The notes beneath the pieces are model-generated. The model had not been told where the DNA came from. It saw nothing but the letters and a program-made list of their open reading frames with translations, and did not search any database. The position numbers and the translations under genes were made by a program. Positions 37,692 through 46,310 of a DNA stretch of 64,000 bases are shown piece by piece (the first letter of the stretch is position 1; every line of letters starts with the position of its first letter). Source of the DNA: CAYWWM01 sp965198025. Its GTDB lineage: Bacteria; Acidobacteriota; Terriglobia; 2-12-FULL-54-10. Location: assembly GCA_965198025.1 (NCBI GenBank), contig OZ240237.1, positions 248,001 to 312,000 of the forward strand, given 5' to 3'.

Positions 37692-38684
37692 TCACTTGTC
37701 ATACGAGCCTTCAGTGATTGGGGTGAACATGGCTTCCAGTTCCATCGGCTGACGCAGAAAGCGCTGATCTACTAGGTAATCGATTAGCGTTTGCAAAGTC
37801 TTGCGATTAGCTTCCAGACCATAGGGCCAGGGATTAGGTCCAAAAACCTCGTTCAGCTCCTCCAAGTCCGCAAACAGCCAGGGAAGCATGTACCGCAATG
37901 TACCGCTGAAATGCGTTTGTTCGAGGGCCCATCGCTTGGCTTCTTGGAATGCCTTGTAGAGGGCGTGCACGACCCACGGCTTCTCTTGGTAGAGGCTTTC
38001 CTTTATCACCAGAGTGTGCATGATGGGGAAAATTCCCGTCTTGCGATAATAGTCCCGCTCGGTTTCCCGATAATTTGGAAACAAGCGCTGGACATGGGGA
38101 CTAACTTTCAGGCTGGCCGGGTTGCGGGCTCCGATCATTGCATCAATCTCCCCGGTTTCGAGCATGCCGCTCAGGGTCTTCCCTTCGCCGATAAATTGGA
38201 GTGAAACGGGGCCTTCGGGTCGTAAATCCAGAACGTCCAGATGTCGCGGTTCATTGATACCGCCCTCGAACCAATGCATTGTTTCCCACGCCGCGCCATA
38301 TTCCTGTTTGAGGATCCCTCGAATCCAGACAGCCGCTGTCTGCCGATACTCAGGAACACCGACTCGCTTTCCCTCCAGATCTTTCGGATTTTTGATGTTG
38401 GCATGAGCGTTTACAAAAATAAATCCGTGGCGAAATACGCGCGAAGGAAAGATTGGAAGCGCGCGAAACGGGAAATCCCCTTTCGCCCGGCACGTCAGGT
38501 AGTGCGATGTGGACATCTCTGCAACATCAAATTCCTGATGTTTGATCATGCGAGCAAAAATCTCGGGTGGAGATTGAATTGCTAAGTAGGTCAACTCGAT
38601 GCCCTCCGGCTGGATCACACCGTCTCTAAGAGCTTCCGTACGATCATAGGCTCCGCACGCCAAAGTTAACGGGAGTTTCCGCAT
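37692..38684 (-). CDS. 4,5-dihydroxyphthalate decarboxylase-like protein
   Basis: 330 residues from ATG 38684, chosen for GAGGAG 6 nt upstream; the frame is open 24 codons further. The fold is that of periplasmic binding proteins, and the sequence is closest in style to 4,5-dihydroxyphthalate decarboxylase (LACGAYDRTEALRDG, FDVAEMSTSHYL, DLEGKRVGVPEYRQTAAVWIRGIL). No signal peptide is seen, which favours an enzyme over a transport binding protein. In the island it may decarboxylate an aromatic or ring-opened acid. It overlaps nothing and follows a luciferase-like gene by 53 bp. Confidence 0.78.
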   Translation of the reverse strand: MRKLPLTLACGAYDRTEALRDGVIQPEGIELTYLAIQSPPEIFARMIKHQEFDVAEMSTSHYLTCRAKGDFPFRALPIFPSRVFRHGFIFVNAHANIKNPKDLEGKRVGVPEYRQTAAVWIRGILKQEYGAAWETMHWFEGGINEPRHLDVLDLRPEGPVSLQFIGEGKTLSGMLETGEIDAMIGARNPASLKVSPHVQRLFPNYRETERDYYRKTGIFPIMHTLVIKESLYQEKPWVVHALYKAFQEAKRWALEQTHFSGTLRYMLPWLFADLEELNEVFGPNPWPYGLEANRKTLQTLIDYLVDQRFLRQPMELEAMFTPITEGSYDK

Positions 38685-38737
38685 CTGTTTCTCCTCACTG
38701 CACATTCGGACACATAGGAGGATTTTGCATCGGATTT

Positions 38738-39742
38738 CTATGTGGTCTTCTTCCAACTCTCAACAAATCTGCGGGCGTCCTCGATTGGTGGCTCCGTCGC
38801 AGGCACGTAGGGAATCACAAGCCGCGTTACGCCTGCCTCCACAAACGGCACCAATCTTTCTCGGACCTCTTCGATCGAGGTCGCCGGAATCACTGGCAAT
38901 TTGTCCATATAATAGTCACTCACGCTTTGGATGGCCGCTTTGAACCCGCCCTGCCGGAAGGCTTCCTGAATCGCTGTTACTTCCACCCCAAACCCGGATT
39001 CTTTTAGCATATCGCTATAGTGATCGGCAATGTTATAGAACGCCAACACCTGCCGCAGGTTCGATCGAGCCACCGCGCGGTCTTTGTTGACTGAAACCCG
39101 CACCTTCGCAATGATCTCGAGTTGCTCAGGATCGTGGCCCGCTGCGGCGGCACCGGCCCGAACGCGCTTCGCAATCTCGTGAATCTTGGATGGGATCGCC
39201 ATATTGATGAACACGCCGTCGGCTATCTGACCCACTAATCGAGTCATCTGCGGCCCTAATCCAGCAATATAGATCGGAAAAGATGGGAACCCCGGCTTCC
39301 AGGAAAGGCGGAAGCGTTTACCCGTGGTATAGACTTGGCCTGCGTACTCGACCCGCTCTCCGGCGGCTGTCTTGCGGACAATTTCCGCGTATTCGCGGAT
39401 GCGGCGCAGCGGACGGTCAAAGTTGCCTCCATGCCAAGCCGCGATGGTCTTGTTCGCCACGCCCAGACCCACAAGGAACCGCCCGCCGGAAAGGTCTTGC
39501 AAGGAAGCAGCCTGAATTCCCAACGTGACGGGACTGCGGCCAAAAATGTGATAAATTGCTGTGCCGAGCTTCAGCGTCCGTGTGCGCATCGCAAGCCCGG
39601 AAAGAAGAATCAGTGGGTCGGTGCTGTTGGACTCTCCCTCCCAGAACGCGCCGAACCCCGCCTCTTCGATCGCAGGACCGAGTTCCATCAGGCCGGCGGC
39701 GGGATACTGAGCTCCAGAGTTTAGTTCGATGTCGTAGGTCAC
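38738..39742 (-). CDS. second luciferase-like (LLM) oxidoreductase
   Basis: 334-residue TIM-barrel oxidoreductase. Motifs include GFGAFWEGES, GTAIYHIFGRSPVTLG, GRFLVGLGVANKT and PIYIAGLGPQM, similar to F420-dependent methylene-tetrahydromethanopterin reductase-like LLM proteins. The start is GTG 39742 with a GGAGA ribosome site. It differs clearly from the first LLM protein at 32933-33775. It lies 71 bp downstream of a Rid protein gene and 53 bp upstream of the decarboxylase-like gene, all on the minus strand, forming a likely operon. Confidence 0.88.
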   Translation of the reverse strand: MTYDIELNSGAQYPAAGLMELGPAIEEAGFGAFWEGESNSTDPLILLSGLAMRTRTLKLGTAIYHIFGRSPVTLGIQAASLQDLSGGRFLVGLGVANKTIAAWHGGNFDRPLRRIREYAEIVRKTAAGERVEYAGQVYTTGKRFRLSWKPGFPSFPIYIAGLGPQMTRLVGQIADGVFINMAIPSKIHEIAKRVRAGAAAAGHDPEQLEIIAKVRVSVNKDRAVARSNLRQVLAFYNIADHYSDMLKESGFGVEVTAIQEAFRQGGFKAAIQSVSDYYMDKLPVIPATSIEEVRERLVPFVEAGVTRLVIPYVPATEPPIEDARRFVESWKKTT

Positions 39743-39813
39743 AAGTTCTCCGTTCCGATTCGGCTATCTCGTGCCTAGTCTCTCAGAGGAAGCCTGGGTT
39801 GCGGTCGGAAATT

Positions 39814-40203
39814 TCACAGGGCGGCAACAGCTTCCAATTCCACCCGGGCGGCCTCTTCGTACAGGCCTTTCACCTCAACCAATGTGATCGCAGGAAAATG
39901 CTTCTCCATCTGCCGGCGATACACCTCTCCCAGCGGCTTTCGGTTCGCGAGGAACTCCTGTCGGTCGAGCACATAAATGGTCAACTGCACAACGTTCTCC
40001 GGCATGCCGCCTCCTTGCCGCACCACCGCCAGCAAGTTGGCCAATGCCTTTTCATACTGCGCCACCAAGCCAGGACCGACGAATCGGCCCTTCTCATCCC
40101 GGCCGATCTGTCCCGCGACAAACAGCAAGTTGCTTGACTGCACCTTAACACCATGGCTATAACCGGAATGGGCTCCTATCTCGGGTGGATTGATTAATTC
40201 CAT
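39814..40203 (-). CDS. Rid (YjgF/YER057c/UK114) family protein 1
   Basis: 129-residue small trimer-forming enzyme family protein (SHGVKVQSSNLLFVAGQIGRDEKG, NVVQLTIYVLDRQEF, VELEAVAAL). Rid proteins hydrolyse imines/enamines, and some catabolic members deaminate ring-cleavage products. The Arg that in true RidA lies in the A-R-S/T segment before V-E-V is replaced here (FPAITLVEV), so it is not a standard RidA. A second Rid protein is encoded at 41394-41831. It is the first gene of the minus operon and diverges from the enoyl-CoA hydratase operon. Confidence 0.88.
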   Translation of the reverse strand: MELINPPEIGAHSGYSHGVKVQSSNLLFVAGQIGRDEKGRFVGPGLVAQYEKALANLLAVVRQGGGMPENVVQLTIYVLDRQEFLANRKPLGEVYRRQMEKHFPAITLVEVKGLYEEAARVELEAVAAL

Positions 40204-40539
40204 CGCATCCTGCTTGCCTTCCTTCCTGAAGAAATATTGTCGCTTGCTGTCGCCCTAACTTTGCTTCGGTCGCGCCTCACTCTCGTTTTCGGAGCGGAAA
40301 TTCCCCTCTGTTTCTCACCGCGCACAAGAACATACGCCCGCCGAACAATGGAGTCAAGCGCACCCCGCACGGACCCGTTTGCTGCTTGCCTTCTTCCTCG
40401 CGGGACTTTGGTCACCGAATCCTTCTCGGTAGGGAGCTCGTATTGGCAAACGACATCGTTTCCTGGATAATACCCGCAAGCGATATCTATGGGTGTGAAG
40501 ATGGAAGAATAAGCGAGTGCTGTGGAGTTGGAGAAGACC
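40204..40539. other. divergent intergenic control region of the catabolic operons
   Basis: 336 bases between the minus operon starting with the Rid gene and the plus operon starting with the enoyl-CoA hydratase. No gene is supported. It contains a perfect palindrome at 40448-40461 (described separately), about 80 bp before the plus-strand start. Confidence 0.5.
40448..40461. promoter_or_regulatory. AAACGA-CA-TCGTTT palindrome, possible operator
   Basis: A perfect 6-bp inverted repeat with a 2-nt spacer in the divergent promoter region. Its first nine bases, AAACGACAT, are the same as the core of the repeated half-site at 3679-3723. This hints at a shared regulator, though chance cannot be excluded. 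Confidence 0.35.
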
Positions 40540-41349
40540 ATGGGATCGGACCAAAAGCGAGGAACACATTTTCTGTACGAAGAGATAGGCAGCGTAGCAA
40601 GAATTACTCTAAACCGACCGCAGACGCTCAATTCGCTCACCTTTGGAGTGTACGCAGAGTTGCGTGATACGTTCGCGGAGCTCAATCAGCAACCCAACCT
40701 CCGGGCGGTCATTCTTACGGGCCAAGGGCGTGGTTTTTGCTCCGGTGGCGACGTGGAAGCCATCATCGCCCAGCTCTTGGAGCGGCGAGGCGAAGGCATG
40801 ACAGAGTTCACTCGCATGACCGGGGAATTGACACGAAACATTTGCGAACTTCGCAAACCGGTAGTGGCGGCATTGAATGGAGTCACAGCGGGGGCAGGAG
40901 CTGCGATCGCGCTGGCGTGTGATTTCCGCCTCGCAGCCGAAGGAGTCAAGATCTCTTTTCTGTTTAACAGGGTCGGCCTGGCGGGAGCGGACATGGGTGT
41001 GGCTTACTTGCTCCCCCGCCTCGTCGGCACTGCACGCGCCATGGAAATGCTCTGTCTTGGTGAGCCAATCCAGGCGGAACGCGCCGAGCAAATCGGCTTG
41101 GTCAATCGCGTCGTTAAGGCAGAGGAACTTCAGAGCGAAGCTCTTTTGCTGGCGCAGAAATTGGCGGCTGGTCCGACGTTCGCCTTAGGCATGACCAAGG
41201 TGCAGCTTTATAGCGAATGGACAATGGCCCTGCCGGCAGCTATTGAAGCCGAAGCCCAGGCCCAAGCTTTATGCATGCTCACCGAGGACTTCTCCGAAGG
41301 TTACCGCGCCTTTAAAGAAAAAAGGCAACCGCAGTTCCATGGCCGGTAG
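40540..41349 (+). CDS. enoyl-CoA hydratase/isomerase family protein
   Basis: 269-residue crotonase-fold enzyme. The oxyanion-hole segments are GFCSGGD (66-72) and NGVTAGAGAAIALACD. At the usual second catalytic position it has LAGADMGVAYLLPRLVG, with Asp151 instead of Glu. This recalls PaaG-type isomerases rather than classical hydratases. ATG 40540 has GGAG 7 nt upstream; a GTG at 40522 is possible. It begins the plus-strand operon with a Rid protein, an acyl-CoA dehydrogenase and a CoA ligase, as expected for degradation of a CoA-activated acid. Confidence 0.88.
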   Translation: MGSDQKRGTHFLYEEIGSVARITLNRPQTLNSLTFGVYAELRDTFAELNQQPNLRAVILTGQGRGFCSGGDVEAIIAQLLERRGEGMTEFTRMTGELTRNICELRKPVVAALNGVTAGAGAAIALACDFRLAAEGVKISFLFNRVGLAGADMGVAYLLPRLVGTARAMEMLCLGEPIQAERAEQIGLVNRVVKAEELQSEALLLAQKLAAGPTFALGMTKVQLYSEWTMALPAAIEAEAQAQALCMLTEDFSEGYRAFKEKRQPQFHGR

Positions 41350-41393
41350 GAAACCGAACAGCGACGTACCATAGAGGACAGGAGCGATTGTTC

Positions 41394-41831
41394 TTGAATG
41401 ATTCTATGGAGAAAAGAATCATAAATCCACCCACACTAGCGGCGCCCCGGGGCTACACGCACGGTATTCTGGTTGCCAGGGGCTCTCTCTTGTTTCTGGG
41501 CGGCCAGGACGCCAGCGATGCGGAAGGTCGGATTGTCGGCGCGGGTGACTTGTTGATTCAATTCGAACAGGCGCTCAAGAATCTTGATGCCGTCGTGCGT
41601 GAGGCTGGCGGCACGATGGCGGATATCATGAAACTTAACATTTTTGTCAGGGAGCGGGAGGATTATCTGTCGAAGCTGAAACCGTTGGGCCAGATCTTCC
41701 GTTCGTACTTTGACGGGTACTATCCTACGATGGCCCTCTTTCAGGTGTCCGGTTTCTTCCAAGAAGAAGCGCTTGTGGAACTGGAAGGTTTGGCCGTGAT
41801 CGAAACAGAAGCACTCTCGACTCCCCTATGA
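41394..41831 (+). CDS. Rid family protein 2
   Basis: 145 residues if read from TTG 41394 (AGGAG 9 nt upstream). ATG 41406 aligns with the start of the other Rid protein and is an alternative. Similarity to protein 1 includes INPPxxxAxxGYxHG at the start and VELEGLAVIE at the end. As in protein 1, the catalytic Arg region is changed (YPTMALFQV). Its last four bases overlap the acyl-CoA dehydrogenase start (ATGA), indicating translational coupling. It may process an enamine intermediate or have a structural role. Confidence 0.87.
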   Translation: MNDSMEKRIINPPTLAAPRGYTHGILVARGSLLFLGGQDASDAEGRIVGAGDLLIQFEQALKNLDAVVREAGGTMADIMKLNIFVREREDYLSKLKPLGQIFRSYFDGYYPTMALFQVSGFFQEEALVELEGLAVIETEALSTPL

Positions 41832-42979
41832 ACTTCGGGTTTACAACGGAGCAGAAGCAAGTCCAGGCACAGGCGCACGAATTTGCCGAAACCGAGGTCT
41901 TCCCGATCGCGCGCGAGGCGGACGAGAGGAGGGAGTTCCCGCTACACTTGGTACGGCGTATGGGGGAGTTGGGCTTCTTGGGGGGACCGCTGGAACCGGA
42001 ATATGGCGGAGCGGGCATGTGTCACCTGAGCCTTGCTTTAGTGTATGAGGAGCTCGGGCGGGCGGACTCCTCCGTGAGAGGCTTCTTGAGCGTGCACACC
42101 AGTTTAGTCTCCCTCTGTATTCGGGACTGGGGGACCGAAGAGCAAAAGCGATACTTTCTTCCTCGGCTGGCCACGGGAGAGTGGATTGGCTGCTATGCAT
42201 TGACGGAACCGAATGTCGGATCTGATCCGGCCCGTATGGAGACCACTGTCCGGGAAGAAGGGGACAGTTATGTCCTCGACGGAGAGAAAATTTGGATCAC
42301 GAATGGCAACATGGCTCATGTGGCTCTCGTGTTTGCGACGCGGGACCGTACTGCTCTTCACAGGGGAATTTGTGCTTTTTTGGTGGAGACAGATCGCCCA
42401 GGCTTTTCTTGCGAAAGGATGGCTGGCATGGAGTTGGGCCACCGAGCCTCCGATCACGCCCGTATCATTCTGAACAGTTGCCGGGTCCCCCGGAAAGCAC
42501 TCTTGGGAGGTCCCGGCGAAGGCTTCAAGGTGGCCATGACCGCTTTGGACCATGGACGACTGGGAGTTGCCGCCGGAGCGGTTGGAATCGGACAGGCATG
42601 CCTCGACGCTTGCATAGATTTCGCCCGCAAGCGCCGCCAGTTCGGTCAGCGAATCGGGGATTTTCAGATGATCCAAGCGACGGTGGCGGACATCGCCAGC
42701 GATCTAGAGGCAGCGCGCTGGTTGGTTTATCGGGCCGCCTGGATGAAAGATCGGAAGCTGCCTACGACCAAGCAAACATCCATTGCCAAACTATTCGCCA
42801 CGGAGGCGGCCGCGCGTGCAGCTTCCCAGGCAGTCTTACTCCACGGCGGCCGTGGGTATTCCAATGAGTATCCCGTGGAACGCTACTATCGGGACATCAA
42901 GGGATTAGAAATTTACGAAGGCACCAGCCACATTCAGCGAATCATCATCGCCCGGGCGTTGATTGGTCGGGAAACATAG
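41828..42979 (+). CDS. acyl-CoA dehydrogenase
   Basis: 383-residue FAD enzyme of the acyl-CoA dehydrogenase superfamily. The FAD/substrate motif CYALTEPNVGSDPA is near 124-137. The catalytic base is Glu364 in EIYEGTSHIQR, the position used by short-chain and glutaryl-CoA-type enzymes. RRQFGQRIGDFQMIQ is also typical. It is coupled to the upstream Rid gene by an ATGA overlap, and the ligase gene starts 43 bp downstream. It likely oxidises a saturated or cyclic acyl-CoA formed after ring reduction. Confidence 0.93.
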   Translation: MNFGFTTEQKQVQAQAHEFAETEVFPIAREADERREFPLHLVRRMGELGFLGGPLEPEYGGAGMCHLSLALVYEELGRADSSVRGFLSVHTSLVSLCIRDWGTEEQKRYFLPRLATGEWIGCYALTEPNVGSDPARMETTVREEGDSYVLDGEKIWITNGNMAHVALVFATRDRTALHRGICAFLVETDRPGFSCERMAGMELGHRASDHARIILNSCRVPRKALLGGPGEGFKVAMTALDHGRLGVAAGAVGIGQACLDACIDFARKRRQFGQRIGDFQMIQATVADIASDLEAARWLVYRAAWMKDRKLPTTKQTSIAKLFATEAAARAASQAVLLHGGRGYSNEYPVERYYRDIKGLEIYEGTSHIQRIIIARALIGRET

Positions 42980-43022
42980 TCGCCCGACCCGAGTTGATCG
43001 AACACAGCGAGCAGGTGGATCG

Positions 43023-44372
43023 GTGTTGTATTCGGAGTACTGGAACCCGAAAAACGAGACGTTGCCGCGAGAAGAATTGCAGGCTTTGCAGCTTTACAAG
43101 CTTCGCGCGTTGTGTGAATGGGCCTATGCCAAGAGTCCCTTTCACCGACGGCGGTTTACTGCTGCCGGCTTCCGGCCGGAGCAACTAAAGGCCCTGGATG
43201 ATCTTCGCCGGATCCCCTTCATGACTCGTGAGGAGTGGATGGATTCGCAATTCGAAAAACCGCCGTTTGGCGATTTAGTTGCTACAGACCCTCACCATGC
43301 GGTCCGTTATCATCTAACCTCCGGCACGAGCGGCCGGACGCCGCTTCGCGTGCTGGATGGTTTGAAGGATTGGGAGTGGAGTGCGGAGTTGTGGTGCTAC
43401 GGCTTATGGGGGTTCGGTGTCCGGCCCGAAGACGTGATTTACCTCGCCTTTGGTTATGGTTCGTTTATCGGCTTTTGGGGCGCCCACTACGGATGCGAGA
43501 AAATCGGAGCCCTGGTCATTCCTGGCGGGGCGCAGATCACCCAGGTTCGCGTGCAGCAAATCGTCGAGATGGGTGCAACCACGGTCTGTTCGACTCCCAC
43601 CTACGCTTTGCGACTTTGGCAACAGGCTACCGAGATGGGCATTGACTTGGCTAAAGAAAGCAAAGTGAAACGGTTGATTCTCTCGGGAGAGCCGACCGGA
43701 TCCATCCCGGCTGCGAAGCGTCAGCTGGAGCAAGCCTGGGGGGCCAAGTGCGGTGACACGGCAGGCATGACCGAAACCGGCAGCATCGTGATCTTCGAGT
43801 GCTCTCATCAGCCGGGAGGAACCCATATTATCGAGGACCATTACATCGAAGAAGTAATCCATCCGGAAACGGGAGAGCCCGCACCCTACGGTACGGCTGG
43901 TGAGCGAGTGTGCACAGCCTTTGGCCGGGGTTTGATTCCCCTGATCCGCTACCGCAGCAAGGATATAGTGGTCCGCGTTCCCTATCACACCTGCGACTGC
44001 GGACGGACCGGCGAAATTTACGATGGCGGCATTCGGGGTCGATGGGATGACATGAAACTGATTCGTGGCACCAACGTTTATGCGAGGGCTGTGGAAGCGA
44101 TTGTCCGCGAGTATGATGCGATCGCCGAGTTCCAAATTTACATTTGGCGAAAGGACAGTGTGCGGGATGAGATCACAGTCCGCGTGGAAATAAAACCGGG
44201 GCGCGAAAACGAATGGCTGGAGCTTCAGAAGAGACTAGACAGGCAACTGAGCAGCGCTCACGAGGGTCTGCGCTTCAATGTTGAGCAGGTGGAGTACGGT
44301 ACTCTGGCCCGGTTCGAGCTCAAAGCGAAACGAGTGGTGGATGATCGACCGAAAGCGGAATACGGCCGTTGA
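43023..44372 (+). CDS. phenylacetate-CoA ligase-like aryl-CoA ligase
   Basis: 449 residues from GTG 43023. Adenylate-forming enzyme of the PaaK type: it opens with YWNPKNETLPREELQ, has the phosphate-binding TSGTSGRTP (99-107), and continues with GDTAGMTETG and LIRYRSKDIV in the nucleotide site. The C-terminal part (RWDDMKLIRGTNVYARAVEAI) matches the family's mobile domain. It probably activates an aromatic acid to its CoA thioester. This fits with the 2-aminobenzoyl-CoA-type monooxygenase in the same island. The frame is open upstream to 42963 but that segment has no resemblance to the family. Confidence 0.9.
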   Translation: MLYSEYWNPKNETLPREELQALQLYKLRALCEWAYAKSPFHRRRFTAAGFRPEQLKALDDLRRIPFMTREEWMDSQFEKPPFGDLVATDPHHAVRYHLTSGTSGRTPLRVLDGLKDWEWSAELWCYGLWGFGVRPEDVIYLAFGYGSFIGFWGAHYGCEKIGALVIPGGAQITQVRVQQIVEMGATTVCSTPTYALRLWQQATEMGIDLAKESKVKRLILSGEPTGSIPAAKRQLEQAWGAKCGDTAGMTETGSIVIFECSHQPGGTHIIEDHYIEEVIHPETGEPAPYGTAGERVCTAFGRGLIPLIRYRSKDIVVRVPYHTCDCGRTGEIYDGGIRGRWDDMKLIRGTNVYARAVEAIVREYDAIAEFQIYIWRKDSVRDEITVRVEIKPGRENEWLELQKRLDRQLSSAHEGLRFNVEQVEYGTLARFELKAKRVVDDRPKAEYGR

Positions 44373-44415
44373 CCGGTTGATCTGCCTTCGGAATTCGTGA
44401 GCCTGTCGGGAGGGG

Positions 44416-44622
44416 ATGATGGAGATGGATCTTTTGGAAAGGCCCATGACAGACGCCGAAAGGGAGATCCACGCCACGTACCTGGCTTTGAAGAAGTTGG
44501 CGGCCCGAGAGGACTTGCCCCCCTGCGCAGCCCGTAATGTTCGCAAAGCTCTGGCATGCCTCTGGCAGGTGACCAACGACCTTGATCTCCAGTTTGAGCA
44601 ACTGTATCACCTGGGAGTGTAA
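44416..44622 (+). CDS. small alpha-helical protein of unknown function, end of CoA operon
   Basis: 68 residues, 43 bp after the CoA ligase, with GGAGGGG directly upstream of tandem ATGs (44416, 44419). The composition is that of a real folded helical protein (TDAEREIHATYLALKKL, then PCAARNVRKALACLWQV), with two Cys residues and no repeat. I do not recognise the family. Because of its place in the operon it may be a small accessory subunit of one of the catabolic enzymes. Its 3' end adjoins the broken IS630 element. Confidence 0.6.
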   Translation: MMEMDLLERPMTDAEREIHATYLALKKLAAREDLPPCAARNVRKALACLWQVTNDLDLQFEQLYHLGV

Positions 44623-44661
44623 ATGTTCGGCCTGCTGGTTGTTCCGGAAAACGGCCGGTAC

Positions 44662-45293
44662 TTACTCTTCCCCGGTTGCCAGCCAACTCTTCCCGTTGCT
44701 GTGATACGGCAGCACCGGAGCCTGTCCTGGTGGCGACCCGGTCCGGTATCGATGCAGTTGTTCAGCCAGCCCCCTTGCGTCGGTAAAGATGATCGTGCGG
44801 CCCTCGGTTTGGGCTTCTTTTGAATTCCACGCCTGCGCTTCTTCTTCCAACGAAGGGTGGCATCCTCATCACGCTTCAAGGCCCGACCCGTTGCCCTCTG
44901 GCCAGTCCAACCCAGCTGCCGCAGAATCCGCCAGACGTGTCCGGGGTGGTATCTCACACCGCAGTCCTCTTCGATCAGATGGGCCACGCGCCAGCCCGTC
45001 CACACACTGGTGTCGTATCCCAGCGCTTCGGGTCCGTGCTCCAGGCCCCGCTCGATCTTGTTCCGATCGGCTAAACTCAGCCGCGGCTTGCGTCCGGCCC
45101 GGTCGGCTTGCTTGAGTCCCTGCTGGCCCGACTCCGCCAGCCGCTGGGCCCACCGGTGGACCGACTGCCGGCGGACACCGACCCGGCGGGCGACCTCGGC
45201 TTCCGACAGGCCTTGCTGCAATAGTTTGGCGGCATCCATGCGCCGTTGTTCCAATGCATCAAAGTCGCGTCGCACTCCGGCTGGATTCCCCAT
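44662..45293 (-). pseudogene. IS630-family transposase, frameshifted and truncated
   Basis: From ATG 45293 the N-terminal helix-turn-helix region is readable (QGLSEAEVARRVGVRRQSVHRW, RKPRLSLADRNKIERGL, CGVRYHPGHVWRILRQLGW). Near 44800 the frame changes: RGIQKKPKPR in one frame continues as RTIIFTDARGLAEQLHRY, then SPPGQAPVLPYHSNGKSW in the next, with a stop at 44662. The second Asp and the Glu of the DDE set are missing because the 3' part is deleted. It belongs to another IS630 subgroup than the element at 54701-55725. Confidence 0.8.
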
Positions 45294-45387
45294 GTGCGCA
45301 GTGTAGACGACCAACGACAGACTGTCACTATATTATACGATAGTCAATGCTCTGACCAGGAAAGACATTAGGGCGAAGCCAGGCGCC

Positions 45388-45564
45388 AAGCGGTACAGCC
45401 GAGCGAAGCTGAACACGATGCGAGAGGCATTGACCAACCTCGACCGCCAGGCGAACGAACGACGACAGATTTCGCGCGCAGCAAGGCCGAACGGAACGAT
45501 ATTAGGCACATCCTTGGCACAGTTCGAGGCAGACAGGTCGAAGATTCATGTGCCATGGAAATAG
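45388..45564 (+). pseudogene. tyrosine recombinase C-terminal fragment A
   Basis: The plus frame ending at the stop 45562-45564 contains KRYSRAKLNTMREALTNLD, the segment with the nucleophilic Tyr of phage-type integrases plus the following helix. The earlier catalytic residues are absent. A second fragment at 54497-54700 shares RYSxAKLNxMREALxxLDRQA, so the two are degraded relatives. It lies 44 bp before a tRNA-Lys half gene, as integrase genes often lie beside their tRNA target. Confidence 0.6.
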
Positions 45565-45608
45565 GGGTTCATTGAGGCTGAAGGAGTTAGGTGTTAGGAT
45601 GCACGGAC

Positions 45609-45647
45609 GGGCCGGTAGCTCAGTTGGTAGAGCATCTGCCTTTTAAG
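45609..45647 (+). tRNA. tRNA-Lys(TTT) 5' half only
   Basis: The sequence GGGCCGG TA GCTC AGTTGGTA GAGC A TCTGC CTTTTAA G gives the 5' acceptor strand, the complete D arm, and the 5' anticodon stem and loop with anticodon TTT. After 45647 the expected GCAGA stem and the whole T arm are missing, and unrelated sequence follows. No 3' half is found in the next kilobase. It is a remnant, probably of an integration or deletion event at a tRNA-Lys gene, not a functional tRNA. Confidence 0.75.
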
Positions 45648-46036
45648 TGGCTAGCTCTCCTCTTCTCCTTTCACTCTTTCCCTTATTTTCCATAGCTTTA
45701 CACCCATTCAGGGGCTCTGCTTTCGCTCAGCACAGAACCCTTTTTGGCTGTTTGACCTGCATTTCTGACACATTTTTGGCACAGCAGGAGGTTCATGGGA
45801 GCGTCTGCCGTGGGCAGATGCTCTGTTTGAAGATCGCGTCCGCGGGAGATTGCTATTCCCACTCAAGGGCCGAGGTGCTCGTTTGCAATTGCCAGTTCGT
45901 GCATGCCTCAAGGATACGGTTGGGAGGGAAAGACTATCCCATATTCCGTGGCTCGGCGTGCGCCACCAGCCAAGCGTGGGTCTTGGCTCGCAGGATCTTC
46001 TCGTGTGCAAACTTGCGGGATCCGCGCTCGCTCTCC
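45648..46036. other. intergenic sequence after the tRNA half
   Basis: 389 bases with no recognised gene. No 3' tRNA exon, no group I intron core and no attachment-site repeat could be identified by eye. Open frames here lack family resemblance. Confidence 0.4.
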
Positions 46037-46252
46037 CTATCGCTTGTCGTGCCGCAGCATTTGCTGCTCCCACTCAATGTGCCGCCGGAGCGTGTCCTGA
46101 AACGCGGCGTCACGTTTGCGTGCCTCGATGTGCTCTGCGATTGCCGAGCGGATCACTCGCGAAACCGGCCGACCGTCGACGGCTGCGATCGTGTTCAACT
46201 CCTCTGACTGGTCGGCGGATAGTCGAATCGCCATCGCTTTGAATGGCTTCAT
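46037..46252 (-). CDS. ribbon-helix-helix (CopG/Arc-like) small protein
   Basis: 71 residues from ATG 46252; an in-frame ATG six codons later and one six codons earlier are possible. The segment AIRLSADQSEELNTIAAVDG then PVSRVIRSAIAEHIEARKRD has the strand-helix-helix pattern of RHH DNA-binding proteins, often antitoxins of plasmid or island type II systems. The tail is charged and could bind a toxin. No toxin gene is seen beside it, so it is perhaps an orphan antitoxin or regulator. Confidence 0.6.
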   Translation of the reverse strand: MKPFKAMAIRLSADQSEELNTIAAVDGRPVSRVIRSAIAEHIEARKRDAAFQDTLRRHIEWEQQMLRHDKR

Positions 46253-46310
46253 GGTTTGTTGATTGTCCAACTAGAGCATGCGATTGGTGGATTGTCGAAG
46301 AGCGATCGGT

